The translations under genes were made by a program, and so were the position numbers. DNA of 64,000 nt. Origin: Pseudomonadota bacterium. Lineage in GTDB: Bacteria; Pseudomonadota; Gammaproteobacteria; Steroidobacterales; Steroidobacteraceae. The notes beneath the pieces were generated by a model that did not search any database, was not told where the DNA came from, and saw nothing but the letters and a program-made list of their open reading frames with translations. The stretch spans positions 1-64,000 of the forward strand of contig JAJYUL010000009.1 in the NCBI GenBank assembly GCA_021792555.1. The letters run 5' to 3'. This document shows positions 8,236 through 17,170 of this stretch, in pieces; position 1 is the first letter of the stretch; every line of letters begins with the position of its first letter.

Positions 8236-9315
8236 ATGCCGACTGCGAAAGATTTCCTTGTAGGACGAACGCTCTCCAAGGGCTGGAAAGTAACTCAGAA
8301 GGTCACAAACCCGACCGGTGAAACCGGGGGGCATTTCTCTTCCGGCTACCTCGTGGAGTCCCCCACGGGCAAGCCACATTTCCTGAAAGCGATCGATTTC
8401 GAAGCAGCCATGCGGGCCAAAGACCCGGCGCGTGCCCTCCAGGCTTTAACGGAAATGTTCAACCTCGAACGCGACATTCTGAACCTGAGCAAGAGCAAGC
8501 GCATGAGCCATGTCGTCACGGTAATTGAAGACGGCACCGAGAACGTGTCCGTCCCGGACGCTCCGGGGGGCGGGCCAGCGCAGACTGTTCAGTACCTCAT
8601 CTTTGAGCTCGCGCACGAAAGCCTGCGCCACATGGTCACGGTCTCAAAGCGACTCCCGATGTCGCAGGCGCTGAAGGCCCTGCATAACGTGGCAAACGGT
8701 CTGCGGCAGCTGCACGGGGTGCAGGTGGCGCATCAGGACATGAAACCCTCGAATGCGCTGCGCTTTGTCGACGGTGTTTTCAAAGTCTGTGACGTCGGAC
8801 GCGCGTCAATGAAGGGGCGCGCAGCACCGCACGATGGCTTGAGTGTCGCGGGCGAACGTACCTACGCTCCGCCGGAACTCCTCTATGGGCAGGTGGATCC
8901 GGATTTCGTGGTGCGTCGTCTGGGGTGTGATGCGTATCTGCTCGGTAGCCTCGCCGCATTTCTAATCACGGGCCTGCCGATGACAGCGATGATCATCGAT
9001 GAGCTCGACTCTGCAGCTCGGCCGACCGTATGGACGGGCACTTATGCTGCCGTGCTTGGTCAGGTTCGGGCGGCCTATGCGCGAGCGCTCGACCGCGTGG
9101 CGAATGATATTCCAACTGAAGCACCGTACCGCGAGGAGTTGCTCCAGTGCATCCGCCAGCTCTGCGATCCGGACCCAGATCTTCGAGGTCACCCAGTCAC
9201 CCGGGCAACGCTCGCCGGCACCGGTAACGTCTACGACCTGGAGCGGTACATATCAATTTTCGATCGGTTGGCTCTAGAAGCGGGGATTCATGAGCGTCGT
9301 AAGGCCAGCCGATGA
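8236..9315 (+). CDS. Hanks-type Ser/Thr protein kinase (transposon cargo)
   Basis: This 359-residue soluble protein has eukaryotic-like kinase motifs. There is a glycine-rich loop region (GETGGHFSSGY), the ATP-anchoring Lys51 (HFLKAID) and the catalytic loop HQDMKPSN with Asp168, Lys170 and Asn173. CDVGRAS at Asp186 takes the place of DFG, and an APPE motif follows. The key catalytic residues are present, so it is probably active. No transmembrane segment or sensor domain is seen. It starts 45 bp after the KfrA-like gene, and its stop overlaps the start of the TPR gene, so the pair is a translational unit. A role in defence or signalling is possible but not shown. Confidence 0.85.
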   Translation: MPTAKDFLVGRTLSKGWKVTQKVTNPTGETGGHFSSGYLVESPTGKPHFLKAIDFEAAMRAKDPARALQALTEMFNLERDILNLSKSKRMSHVVTVIEDGTENVSVPDAPGGGPAQTVQYLIFELAHESLRHMVTVSKRLPMSQALKALHNVANGLRQLHGVQVAHQDMKPSNALRFVDGVFKVCDVGRASMKGRAAPHDGLSVAGERTYAPPELLYGQVDPDFVVRRLGCDAYLLGSLAAFLITGLPMTAMIIDELDSAARPTVWTGTYAAVLGQVRAAYARALDRVANDIPTEAPYREELLQCIRQLCDPDPDLRGHPVTRATLAGTGNVYDLERYISIFDRLALEAGIHERRKASR

Positions 9316-10841
9316 GCATAAGTCAACCGGACGCTGAAAGGCGCCTGCTGCCGCGCTGGCGGCCCTCGGAAGCGACTATCTTTGCGGGAGAGCTCGCGAG
9401 CGCTTCGACCGTTGAGAAAGAGCGCGAGCCTGATGCGCACTTCGAGGAGCGCAAGCTCGAATGGGATCGTGAGCGATCCATCGAGGTCGCCGCCGAACTG
9501 GTGGCCTCGGGCATCGTGCTCGGTCGACTCAATGAAGTCGAGCCGGCGGTCCGGATGCTGGCGGACAATGCGTCCGATGCCAACCCAAGCATCCGAGCGG
9601 TCGCTCGGCGTGCCCTCGGCGAGCGGGCAGTGGCACCGCCGGAGTCACTTGGCCTTCAGCCGGGACGGCTCGATCCGACGCCCGTTTACAGCCACATCAG
9701 CGCATTGCGTCGTCACGTGCATCTGCATCCCCGCGATGCCTATGCGTGGGTTGATCTTGCGCGGCTTTACACGATCTTAGGTCAGACACCGAGCGCAGAT
9801 CGGACCATTCGCGTTGCTCTCGAGCTCGCGCCAGAGGATCGGTTTGTATTACGGTCGGCCGCGCGGTACCTCGTACATGTCGATGATCCTCAGGCTGCAC
9901 AACGGCTCTTGAACGGCGCCAGAGCGACGCGGGTCGATCCTTGGCTCATCGCCGCGGAAATTTCGGTAGCGCAAGTGGCCAAGCGACGTAGTGTGACCGC
10001 TTCACTCGGGCAGCGTGGCCTAGATCATTCGCAGTGGGCACCCCGGAGCAGTTCCGAATTGGCTGGCGCCCTCGGGACCTTGCTCCTCGAAGACGGCGCG
10101 ATGCAGAAGGCACGACAACTGTTTCGGCGGAGCCTCGAAGACCCAACCGAGAATGCGATTGCGCAAGCCCAATGGGCCAGCCAGCAGAGCTTGGGGCTCA
10201 TTGTGCCTGCACCTTTGCTGAATAGACCCGCCACCTACGAGGCGCGGGCGCTGCGTGCTCGCCTGGAGGGATTGTGGGACGCTGCGATCGCGAGAAGCTG
10301 GGAGTGGACGGAGTTCGAGCCGACCTCGAGTCGCCCTTTGATGATGGGCTCCTACGTTGCAGGTGTCGTGTTCGGGGACGGAGCGACGGTGCTCGAATTT
10401 GCGGAACGCGGGCTCTACGCCGAACCTCATAATGCCTCGTTGCTGAACAACAAGGCTGTCGGACTTGCGTATCTCGGTCGGGTCTCCGAAGCGGCGATCA
10501 TTCTCGCGAAAGTCGTAATCGACACGAGTCCCAACTTTACTCAACCAGCGCTATATGCCACGACCGGCCTCCTGGCGTTTCGTGGTGGTAATCCGGTAAC
10601 GGGGCGGGAATTTTACGAACGGGCCGCGAGTCACCCCTACACCCAACGGGATCGGAGTGTGCGAATCTTGGCGCTGTGGCACTTGGCGCTCGAAGAAGCC
10701 CGGGCGCTCACCGATCAGGCTGACGCTGCGGTTGCACGCGCTGAGCGCGCCAGCAAAGATTCGAAGCTCGCCGAGGTGGCGGCACTCCGCAAACGACTTG
10801 ATGAAATCAAATCCAAGACGACGGCTCAAAGAGATCAATAA
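9312..10841 (+). CDS. TPR-repeat protein paired with the kinase
   Basis: This 509-residue protein is predicted to be helical with tetratricopeptide-like repeats. They are clearest at about residues 125-205 (AYAWVDLARLYTILGQ, then IRVALELAPEDRFVLRSAARYL) and 375-440 (LLNNKAVGLAYLGRVSEAA). There is no signal peptide or membrane segment. The ATG overlaps the kinase stop (ATGA), which implies coupled translation and a shared function. The TPR protein may be the substrate, scaffold or effector of the kinase. The family could not be named more closely. The first 60 residues are charged and lack repeats. Confidence 0.75.
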   Translation: MSISQPDAERRLLPRWRPSEATIFAGELASASTVEKEREPDAHFEERKLEWDRERSIEVAAELVASGIVLGRLNEVEPAVRMLADNASDANPSIRAVARRALGERAVAPPESLGLQPGRLDPTPVYSHISALRRHVHLHPRDAYAWVDLARLYTILGQTPSADRTIRVALELAPEDRFVLRSAARYLVHVDDPQAAQRLLNGARATRVDPWLIAAEISVAQVAKRRSVTASLGQRGLDHSQWAPRSSSELAGALGTLLLEDGAMQKARQLFRRSLEDPTENAIAQAQWASQQSLGLIVPAPLLNRPATYEARALRARLEGLWDAAIARSWEWTEFEPTSSRPLMMGSYVAGVVFGDGATVLEFAERGLYAEPHNASLLNNKAVGLAYLGRVSEAAIILAKVVIDTSPNFTQPALYATTGLLAFRGGNPVTGREFYERAASHPYTQRDRSVRILALWHLALEEARALTDQADAAVARAERASKDSKLAEVAALRKRLDEIKSKTTAQRDQ

Positions 10842-11094
10842 AGCGATGCAAACCTGAATCGAAGCTGACGCTGACGCCCGTTGGCCACTGAGTGCCGCCG
10901 ATCGGATCGGATCGGAGAGGACGCCGTCCCTCCAGTCCGCGTCGGACCGGCGCCGAAGCACCAGCCCCACACGTGACGGGATCACGTGATCACCACCGCT
11001 CGGCTACAACTCGCCGTCGCTGCCCCTCATCGAGGCCGAAGTTCAGCCCGACGCAGGTCACGCGGAATTTGTCCCTGATGCCAATGGCGGTTTG

Positions 11095-11287
11095 CTGTCA
11101 ATCATTTCGGTCACTGGGGTCAAAACTGCCAATCATTACTGTCACCGGCGCCGCATTGCATGACATCAATGATCAGTCGATCGGGAAGGCGGCCGGGCGG
11201 CCATTTTGAAATCTGTCGCTGGCCGGATAACTTCCTGATTCTACAGCTGCTTTAGGTGACACAATTGATTCAGCGGGTGACATGAAG
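11095..11287. repeat. Repeated TGTCA motifs, candidate transposon end or MITE-like relic
   Basis: Two 20-bp direct repeats lie 31 bp apart: CTGTCAATCATTTCGGTCAC at 11095-11114 and CTGCCAATCATTACTGTCAC at 11126-11145. They match at 17 of 20 positions. Related motifs appear in the opposite orientation at 11161-11173 (TGACATCAATGAT), 11255-11274 (GGTGACACAATTGATTCAGC) and 11276-11282 (GGTGACA). Multiple short transposase sites with TGTCA are usual for ends of TniA/TnsB or IS21-type elements. This could be the right end of the tni transposon or a separate relic. No target duplication was identified. Confidence 0.5.
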
Positions 11288-11360
11288 GAACGGTCCTCAC
11301 AGCTGACCTGAAGAGTTGTGTGGAAAAACGTGGACTGCCTCGCCTCGCCTTAGCATTTAC

Positions 11361-11376
11361 CATAATATATATTATG
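11361..11376. repeat. 16-bp AT-only-core palindrome
   Basis: CATAATATATATTATG is a perfect palindrome within an otherwise GC-rich region. It could be an operator or promoter element. It is not followed by a gene that could be supported on the plus strand. Confidence 0.5.
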
Positions 11377-11541
11377 CGCACCATGAGGGGATGCCGAAAT
11401 GGCGCCACCCGGCTCGGAGTTGCGAGAACTGAGCTATTGACCGCAAACCGAGCCGCTGCTCGGCGGCAAGTCAGCGGCAAGAATCAACGCGAGGTTCCCC
11501 ATAGCCTGCTCAATGCTCGACGGCGGAGACAAATATTCGCA

Positions 11542-11835
11542 CTAAGATGTTCGGACTCTAGAATCCGGGAATCGACGCAATGGACACTGGCCCACCCTGA
11601 TTCCCACGTGATTCGTGACGCACTGGCCAAGCACCGCGGAACACTTAGGGCATCGCGTGAACAGGCTGTACAATACGCTTGCCACGAAGACTATAACGGC
11701 CAGGATCCAGATGGGTGCCCAGGCACGGCTGTGCGTCGTGATGAGGCTAACGGCCGCTACCGCCCATGCTGTGAACGCAACAATTGTCGAGCGGCGAACG
11801 CGCCGTTTGAGACGCTCTCTAATTGTTTCCGGCAT
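11542..11835 (-). CDS. Small two-helix membrane protein with CxxC
   Basis: Starting from Met at 11835 this gives 97 residues. A basic N-terminus (RERLKRRVRR) is followed by two hydrophobic helices (IVAFTAWAVAAVSLI and WILAVIVFVASVLYSLF). The C-terminus has RCPKCSAVLGQC and a later Cys, resembling a degenerate zinc ribbon. The family is not recognised. It stands alone, and a competing plus-strand frame covers the same DNA. Charge and hydrophobic pattern favour this strand. Confidence 0.5.
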   Translation of the reverse strand: MPETIRERLKRRVRRSTIVAFTAWAVAAVSLITTHSRAWAPIWILAVIVFVASVLYSLFTRCPKCSAVLGQCVTNHVGIRVGQCPLRRFPDSRVRTS

Positions 11836-12000
11836 GGCCAATTCTCCCAGGGCTGATGCGTCGCTTATTGCGAGAATACCACCCCTCTCGGGTTTTTTTC
11901 TCGAAAGGCCAACATCGAGCGACGACGTGTGGCATGGCGTGTGCGGTTCCATCCGTTGTTTCCCTGTTGTAGAGCCCGCGACTAAATTGTGGAAGTCGTA

Positions 12001-12465
12001 ATGGTCAGAATGAGGAAGGCTACGCGCGCGGATGCGCAGGCCATATGGGATCTACGAAATGCGTCGATCATGGTCAAATGCAAAGGATACTATCCGGATG
12101 CGACGCTGAGGAAATGGACGTCCGGAGTCCCATCTGAACCGTTTTACGGTGATGTCCAGCGTGATTGTTATCTCGCGATCGATTCTGAGGGCATTGCTGG
12201 ATTCGGAATGATCGACCTGGAGCGCGCAAGAGTAAAATCGCTGTTCGTTCATCCGCGGCATATGGCCAAAGGTATTGGCACGCTTATATTGAGCCATCTG
12301 GAGAATTTGGCCAGAAATGCGGGACTAGAACAGCTGTCCCTGGACTCATCTCTCAATGCAGCTCCTTTCTATCGTACATGCGGGTTTACAGGCGACGCCG
12401 CCGGCAAGTACGAGTCCGCCAACGGAGTCATCCTTGACTGCATTCCTATGAGCAAACGTCTTTAA
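12001..12465 (+). CDS. GNAT-family N-acetyltransferase
   Basis: This 154-residue protein has the GNAT fold pattern. An N-terminal RKATRADAQAIWDLRN strand-helix comes first, then the core VKSLFVHPRHMAKGIGTLIL, which is the acetyl-CoA pyrophosphate loop (RHMAKGIG in place of R/Q-x-x-G-x-G/A). A C-terminal FYRTCGF motif follows. The substrate is unknown. GTG at 11989 and ATG at 12010 are alternative starts. The GC content is lower than in the neighbouring genes, which suggests it was acquired with the mobile region. It stands alone in its transcription unit. Confidence 0.85.
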   Translation: MVRMRKATRADAQAIWDLRNASIMVKCKGYYPDATLRKWTSGVPSEPFYGDVQRDCYLAIDSEGIAGFGMIDLERARVKSLFVHPRHMAKGIGTLILSHLENLARNAGLEQLSLDSSLNAAPFYRTCGFTGDAAGKYESANGVILDCIPMSKRL

Positions 12466-12826
12466 GAGAAGGAGGCTGAGCCTCTGTCGTCGACCCTCGG
12501 CCGATGACTTGGCGGGTTTCTGGATCGACATTCGGACTGGTTCATTCAGTCCAGTCACCTTTCTGCTCCGCGGTCCGCGCGCGCGAGCGGAAGTCGCAGC
12601 GGGACCCGCTTGTTGGCTACCGCCCTCGCCCGCCGCCGCATCACTCCTTGCGCATGGCCGGCAGACCCGCCCGCGGAGCGTAGAGGCGCGCGAAACTCGG
12701 TGTGGCCGCCTCCCCGAACGATTTTCGCATCTCGCGAGCCTGGATCATCCATCCGCACCAGAGGGACTGCCATCGCTCAACGGCAGTTTGTCCCCATGAT
12801 CACTGGTCATCCGTTGACGAGCCCCT
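12466..12826. other. Intergenic region, no gene seen
   Basis: This GC-rich stretch lies between the convergent acetyltransferase and Tricorn-like genes. No open frame here has a credible protein pattern and no strong terminator is visible. It may be the boundary between acquired and core DNA. Confidence 0.4.
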
Positions 12827-15800
12827 CTAGTTCCCGGAATGACCGTCACGGGCAGAGGAATTGCCCAGAGCGGATCCTGCATTGTGATTCGGATACGGAG
12901 GGTGGGGAACGACGTGGAAGGTGTGCCCTTTCAGCTCACGCATTGCGATCGCGACGGCGGCCTCAAGCTGCGGGTCCTGACCTTTGCGCCAAAGCGCGGG
13001 GTTCATCGGCACTCTCACATCGGGTGTCACCCCGTGATCTTCGACCTCCCATTTTCCATTGGGGAAATAGATGGCCACGTCCGGCGCTGTCACCATGCTG
13101 CCGTCCATCAACGTCGGATATGTACTGATCCCGACGAGTCCTCCCCAAGTTCGGGTGCCGACCAACTCGCCCACGTGCTGGTGCTTGAATATGTATGGCA
13201 TGTAATCGCCGCCCGAGCCGGCAAAGTGATTGATGATCATCACCTTCGGCCCGAAGATCGCGGCGGGTGCGACTTGAGTATGGCCATAACGGTTTAGCTC
13301 GAAGCTCAGCACGGGCTGCTGCAGTTCGTTGATCACGTAGTTGGCGAGCAGGCCGCCGTGGTTGAATCGCTCGTCGACGATTGCGCCCTGCTTGCCGATC
13401 TGGGAAAAGAAGTAGCGATTGAAATCGGTCCAGCCGCCGGCTGCCGTATCCGGCAGATAGATGTAGGCGAGCTTGCCATGGCTCAGCTTGTTCACCAGCT
13501 TTTGATTGTGGTCGATCCAGTCCTGCTTTCGCAGTGCCATTGCGTGACTCACCGGCACTACTGTGACTTGGCGCGAATTCGCGCCGTCAGGACTTGCGGA
13601 GACAGTCAGGACCACGTGCTTGCCCGCGGTGTTCTGAAAGAACGAATAAATATTGTCCGTGCCGTACAACGGGCGGCCATTTACCTCGAGCAGGTAGTCG
13701 CCTACTTTCACGTTCACTCCGGGCTGCGTGAGCGGCGCATGCAGCTGCGGGTTCCAGTTTTCCCCACTGTAAATATGCGAGAAGCGGTAGCGGTCGTGAT
13801 CTATCGTGTAGACCGCGCCAAGCAGGCCGACCGAGATCGGTTTCTTCCGATACGGCGAAGGAAAGAGGAACATGTGGGAGACGCTCAGGTTGCCCACCAT
13901 GTCGTGGAAGATATACGCCAGATCAGACCGGCTCTCCACTCCGGGCAGAAACCGCGCATAGTATTTTTCAGCACGCGGTATGCTCAGTCCGTTGAACTGC
14001 GGCGAATAGAAGAAATCTTGCTCGATGCGCCAGACCTGACGATACATTTCGTCCCACTGTTGGCGTGGAGCGACATAGACCTGAAGATGGTCGGTGTCGA
14101 GCGTCGTTCCGGCGCCCGCACCTACCTTGGCCTGAGCCGGCACGATCCGCCAGCGCGAATGCTGCTCCAGGAGCATCTTCTTGCCGTCGGCAGCCATCGC
14201 GAAGCTCCGGATGTCCGACAGTACCCGTGTTGCCTTGCGTTTCTTCAGGGAGAACCGGTAAAGGTCGAGTCCCGGGTGGTCGGGCCGGCTTTGGCGCACG
14301 ACGGGACCCGCCAGCAGCCACAGCACTCCCGGTGCCGACACTTTCAGAGCCCGGTAGGACCGCGGCGGAATGGGCAGAGCCAGAATCCGATGGCTCAGGC
14401 CCTGAAAGTCAATCGTGACCTTGGCTGGAGCGGCAGATGCCGACTTGGCGGAACCGGCTCCCGTCTTAGATGGCGCGGGCGGCGCCATCTTTTCGTCCCC
14501 GGTCCTCGGGGCCAGCGGCGAGGGAATATTGTTGCGCAGCACCGCGACATAAACGCTGTAAACGGTGGGTCGATCGAAGGAGGAAAGCGCCCATACCTCA
14601 GAGCCCGGGTTCGGATTCGTGCTGGCCACGAAGTAGAGGTATTTGCCGCTGGGGTCGAACTGCGAGAAGTCAGCGTCGCTGCCGGCAGGAGTGATTCGCG
14701 TGGATTTTCCAGATGCCAGCGAATAGACGAAAATTGCGTGCAGATAGTTCGGGAGAACCGTCGTATAAGTGAGCCAGCGGCTGTCAGCGGACCAGCCGGG
14801 GTTGAAGGATCGATAGCGGGTATCGTAGTAACGGGTGGCGACCAGCGTCCTTTTGCCGGTCTTCACGTTGACGATCCAAAGGTGCTGCGCGATGTCGGTA
14901 AACGCGATATAGCGGCCGTCAGGGGACCAGACGGGGTCGAAGTAAAACGTTGGGTGAGCGCCGAGGCTTATCTTGCGGACCGGGCCGATTCCGTTCTGCG
15001 GACTGATGTAAAGCTCATTTTCGCCCGAGGCATCGGAGAAATAAGCGATCTTGGTGCCGTCCGGCGACCAGGCGGGGTAACGCTCGCAGGCCCCCGTGGT
15101 GCCGGTGATGTCGTGTGCGGTGCCGTGTTTCGTGGGAACCGTCAGGATGTCGCAGTGCGCCTGAAAGACCGCGCGCACGCCGTGCGGCGAGATATCGGGA
15201 TGACGCAACTGCCGTGCGACGCTGTCCCAGCGCGGTTGCGCGGCGGGAAAATCGGCGTGGATGACGACGTGGACCTGGCGGATCTGCCCCGAGTTCACAT
15301 CGAGCAGAAACAACTTCCCCATTTCGGTGTAGACGATGGCCGGATGCGAAGTGTCGAGAGCGCCAGCGGTGGCCGTGAGAATGTCGTGCCCGTCATTCGG
15401 CGAAACCGCCGTCACAGCCTTGGAGCCGAGGTCGTAGCGATACAGCCTGAAGTGGCTCCCGGTGCGGTCGGAGAGGAAATAAATCGCGTCACCGATCCAC
15501 ATCGGATCCTTGTTGTTGGCGCCATCGCGCGGCAGCGTCGTAACGCGCGAATCGCTCAGCTGCGCGATACGGATGCGCGGCTCCATTCCGCCCCGATAAT
15601 GCTTCCACGCCTCGAACCAAGGGTGATTACGGAACGGGACGTATGCCAGACGTAGGCCACGGCGAGAATAGGATCCCTGCGTCGCCCAGGGCAGCGGCAG
15701 CGCGGCCGGCAGTCCTCCGGTCACGGGAACCGTGAAGAGCCGGAAGTACAGTGGATCGATGCTGTAACGGGTCGATCTGAACAATACGCGCTTGCTGTCA

Positions 15801-16159
15801 TTGGTCCAGCCGACCGTCACGTTCGGACCGGGATACCAGGTGAGCCGGCGGGCGGGTCCACCCTCCGCGGGCATCACGTATACCGCCTGATTGCCGTGGT
15901 GATCGCTCGTGAAGGCCAGCAATTTTCCGTTCGGCGAAAAGATTGGCGAGCTGTCCTGCCGGGCTCCTGAGGTGAGCCGATACGCAACCCCTCCCCGGCG
16001 GCTGACCGACCAGAGACTGCTTGCGTAGGAAAAGACGATTCGGTTCGCGTCGACGGTGGGGTGCTGAAAGAGGATGGGCGGGGTTCGTGCCTGGGCCAGA
16101 GCGACACCCGACAGCAGACAGGCCGAGAGGAGCAGAAGACGCGTCGGCAAAGAGCGCAT
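12827..16159 (-). CDS. Tricorn-like protease, S41 family, exported
   Basis: This 1110-residue protein starts with a signal peptide (LPTRLLLLSACLLSGVALAQA). Two beta-propeller regions with WSPDG and FSPNGK repeats, as in TolB/Tricorn, occupy roughly residues 30-680. A Tricorn C1 helical domain (QVWRIEQDFFY), a PDZ domain (NVKVGDYLLEVNGRPL) and an S41 peptidase domain follow. FAGSGGDYMPYIF carries the likely nucleophilic Ser, and a glutamate-rich GKWEVEDHGVTPD segment lies near the end. It probably degrades oligopeptides in the periplasm. Length and domain order agree with bacterial Tricorn homologues. It is not in an operon with its neighbours. Confidence 0.93.
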   Translation of the reverse strand: MRSLPTRLLLLSACLLSGVALAQARTPPILFQHPTVDANRIVFSYASSLWSVSRRGGVAYRLTSGARQDSSPIFSPNGKLLAFTSDHHGNQAVYVMPAEGGPARRLTWYPGPNVTVGWTNDSKRVLFRSTRYSIDPLYFRLFTVPVTGGLPAALPLPWATQGSYSRRGLRLAYVPFRNHPWFEAWKHYRGGMEPRIRIAQLSDSRVTTLPRDGANNKDPMWIGDAIYFLSDRTGSHFRLYRYDLGSKAVTAVSPNDGHDILTATAGALDTSHPAIVYTEMGKLFLLDVNSGQIRQVHVVIHADFPAAQPRWDSVARQLRHPDISPHGVRAVFQAHCDILTVPTKHGTAHDITGTTGACERYPAWSPDGTKIAYFSDASGENELYISPQNGIGPVRKISLGAHPTFYFDPVWSPDGRYIAFTDIAQHLWIVNVKTGKRTLVATRYYDTRYRSFNPGWSADSRWLTYTTVLPNYLHAIFVYSLASGKSTRITPAGSDADFSQFDPSGKYLYFVASTNPNPGSEVWALSSFDRPTVYSVYVAVLRNNIPSPLAPRTGDEKMAPPAPSKTGAGSAKSASAAPAKVTIDFQGLSHRILALPIPPRSYRALKVSAPGVLWLLAGPVVRQSRPDHPGLDLYRFSLKKRKATRVLSDIRSFAMAADGKKMLLEQHSRWRIVPAQAKVGAGAGTTLDTDHLQVYVAPRQQWDEMYRQVWRIEQDFFYSPQFNGLSIPRAEKYYARFLPGVESRSDLAYIFHDMVGNLSVSHMFLFPSPYRKKPISVGLLGAVYTIDHDRYRFSHIYSGENWNPQLHAPLTQPGVNVKVGDYLLEVNGRPLYGTDNIYSFFQNTAGKHVVLTVSASPDGANSRQVTVVPVSHAMALRKQDWIDHNQKLVNKLSHGKLAYIYLPDTAAGGWTDFNRYFFSQIGKQGAIVDERFNHGGLLANYVINELQQPVLSFELNRYGHTQVAPAAIFGPKVMIINHFAGSGGDYMPYIFKHQHVGELVGTRTWGGLVGISTYPTLMDGSMVTAPDVAIYFPNGKWEVEDHGVTPDVRVPMNPALWRKGQDPQLEAAVAIAMRELKGHTFHVVPHPPYPNHNAGSALGNSSARDGHSGN

Positions 16160-16474
16160 GGAGTTCCCCCTTTAAAGCGGTGGGCCTATCGCTCCATTAC
16201 GGCACGTGCGCGTGGTCATCACGAACCCGCCGCGCCGTATTCGAGTTAAAAGCGAGGCCGAGCGATCCCCGGAAAAAACGCGTCAATTTAACCCGCGCGG
16301 GGTTGCGGCGCAAGGCTGGAAGGCGCAGGCGCATCCTGCGCGCGATGCGCGCGAGAGCATCGCGGTGCAATTGGCGGGGAGTTTGTTTCGACTGCGTTGC
16401 CGACGATATCGCGCCGTGACGCGTGCATCACGTGGGTCCGAAGGGTCCAATTCAAACCCTTTCGGTCAGCGGCC
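16160..16474. other. Intergenic region, no gene seen
   Basis: This region is the upstream of the Tricorn-like gene on one side and the 3' side of the cytochrome pair on the other. No RNA gene, clear terminator or frame with protein character was found. Confidence 0.4.
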
Positions 16475-17164
16475 TCACCAGTGCGTGTTCACCAGAAATG
16501 CCACACAGATGAATATCCCTGCGGCCACAATCACTGCCCGCCACCACGGAACAAAGTACGGTGCCTCCTGCGATGGGAGCGAGCGTGATTTGAAGCCGTG
16601 GATCATCGCTGGCACCAAATTCTCTTTGCGCGCAAAGCGATAGAATCCGATCGCGGTCAGATGCACCCCGATCAGCAGCAGCAACAGCTGGAAGTTGGCG
16701 GCATGCCAGTGGGCAAACCGCCTGCCCGTCTCGAATGAGACCCATCGGGACCATGGCCCTGAGCCGTCACCGTCGACGTTCACGGCAAACAGGCCAAATG
16801 TGGTCTGCGCCATCAGCAGGCCAAGCATGGCAATGATGCTCAACGCGCCGAGCGGATTGTGCCCGATTGGCGCCGGCGATTCGTCAACGGCGCGCCCGAA
16901 GAGCTTACGCACGTAGCGCAAGGTTGCAGCAGGCCCTCGAACGAAGTTGCTGAATCGCGCCGTCTGCCCTCCGCAGAATCCCCACGCCAGCCGGAACAGC
17001 ACCGCGCAGAGCACGCCGTAACCGGCGAGTCGGTGCCACTGCATGTGGTCAGTCTCGGCAGTCCACCAACAGATCCCGAACAATAAGACAATGGTCCAAT
17101 GCGAGAGCCGGGTCGGCAGATCCCAGACCCGAACCCGCTCGCCTGCCGTCCGTTTCGCAGTCAC
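16475..17164 (-). CDS. Cytochrome b561-family membrane protein
   Basis: This 229-residue di-haem b-type cytochrome has about four or five transmembrane helices. The N-terminal RVWDLPTRLSHWTIVLLFGICWW has the haem-ligand His typical of this family. Later His residues occur in MQWHRLAGYGVL, RFAHWHAANFQLLLLLIGVHLTAIGFY. It starts 7 bases after the stop of the upstream cytochrome c gene, so the two probably form a b-c pair passing electrons between the quinone pool or membrane and the periplasm. The partner in the pathway cannot be told from the sequence. Confidence 0.9.
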   Translation of the reverse strand: MTAKRTAGERVRVWDLPTRLSHWTIVLLFGICWWTAETDHMQWHRLAGYGVLCAVLFRLAWGFCGGQTARFSNFVRGPAATLRYVRKLFGRAVDESPAPIGHNPLGALSIIAMLGLLMAQTTFGLFAVNVDGDGSGPWSRWVSFETGRRFAHWHAANFQLLLLLIGVHLTAIGFYRFARKENLVPAMIHGFKSRSLPSQEAPYFVPWWRAVIVAAGIFICVAFLVNTHW

Positions 17165-17170
17165 GGCGCA

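Larger units (their letters stand above)
10842..11541. other. Gene-poor region with repeats at the end of the mobile region
   Basis: No convincing gene is seen. GATCGG is repeated in tandem around 10898-10915, a perfect GATCACGTGATC palindrome lies at 10980-10991, and TGTCA-type motifs fill 11095-11287. An AT-rich palindrome at 11361-11376 stands out from the GC-rich surroundings. A frame on the plus strand from 11320 to 11856 overlaps the better small membrane protein on the other strand and was not accepted. Confidence 0.5.

Noticed and set aside
11320-11856. 178-codon plus-strand frame near the end of the mobile region
   Set aside because: Composition is Arg/Cys-rich without motifs, and it overlaps a more protein-like two-helix membrane protein on the minus strand.
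13358-15655. 765-codon frame antisense to the Tricorn-like gene
   Set aside because: It has no domain pattern and lies fully within a gene with signal peptide, propeller, PDZ and S41 motifs on the other strand.
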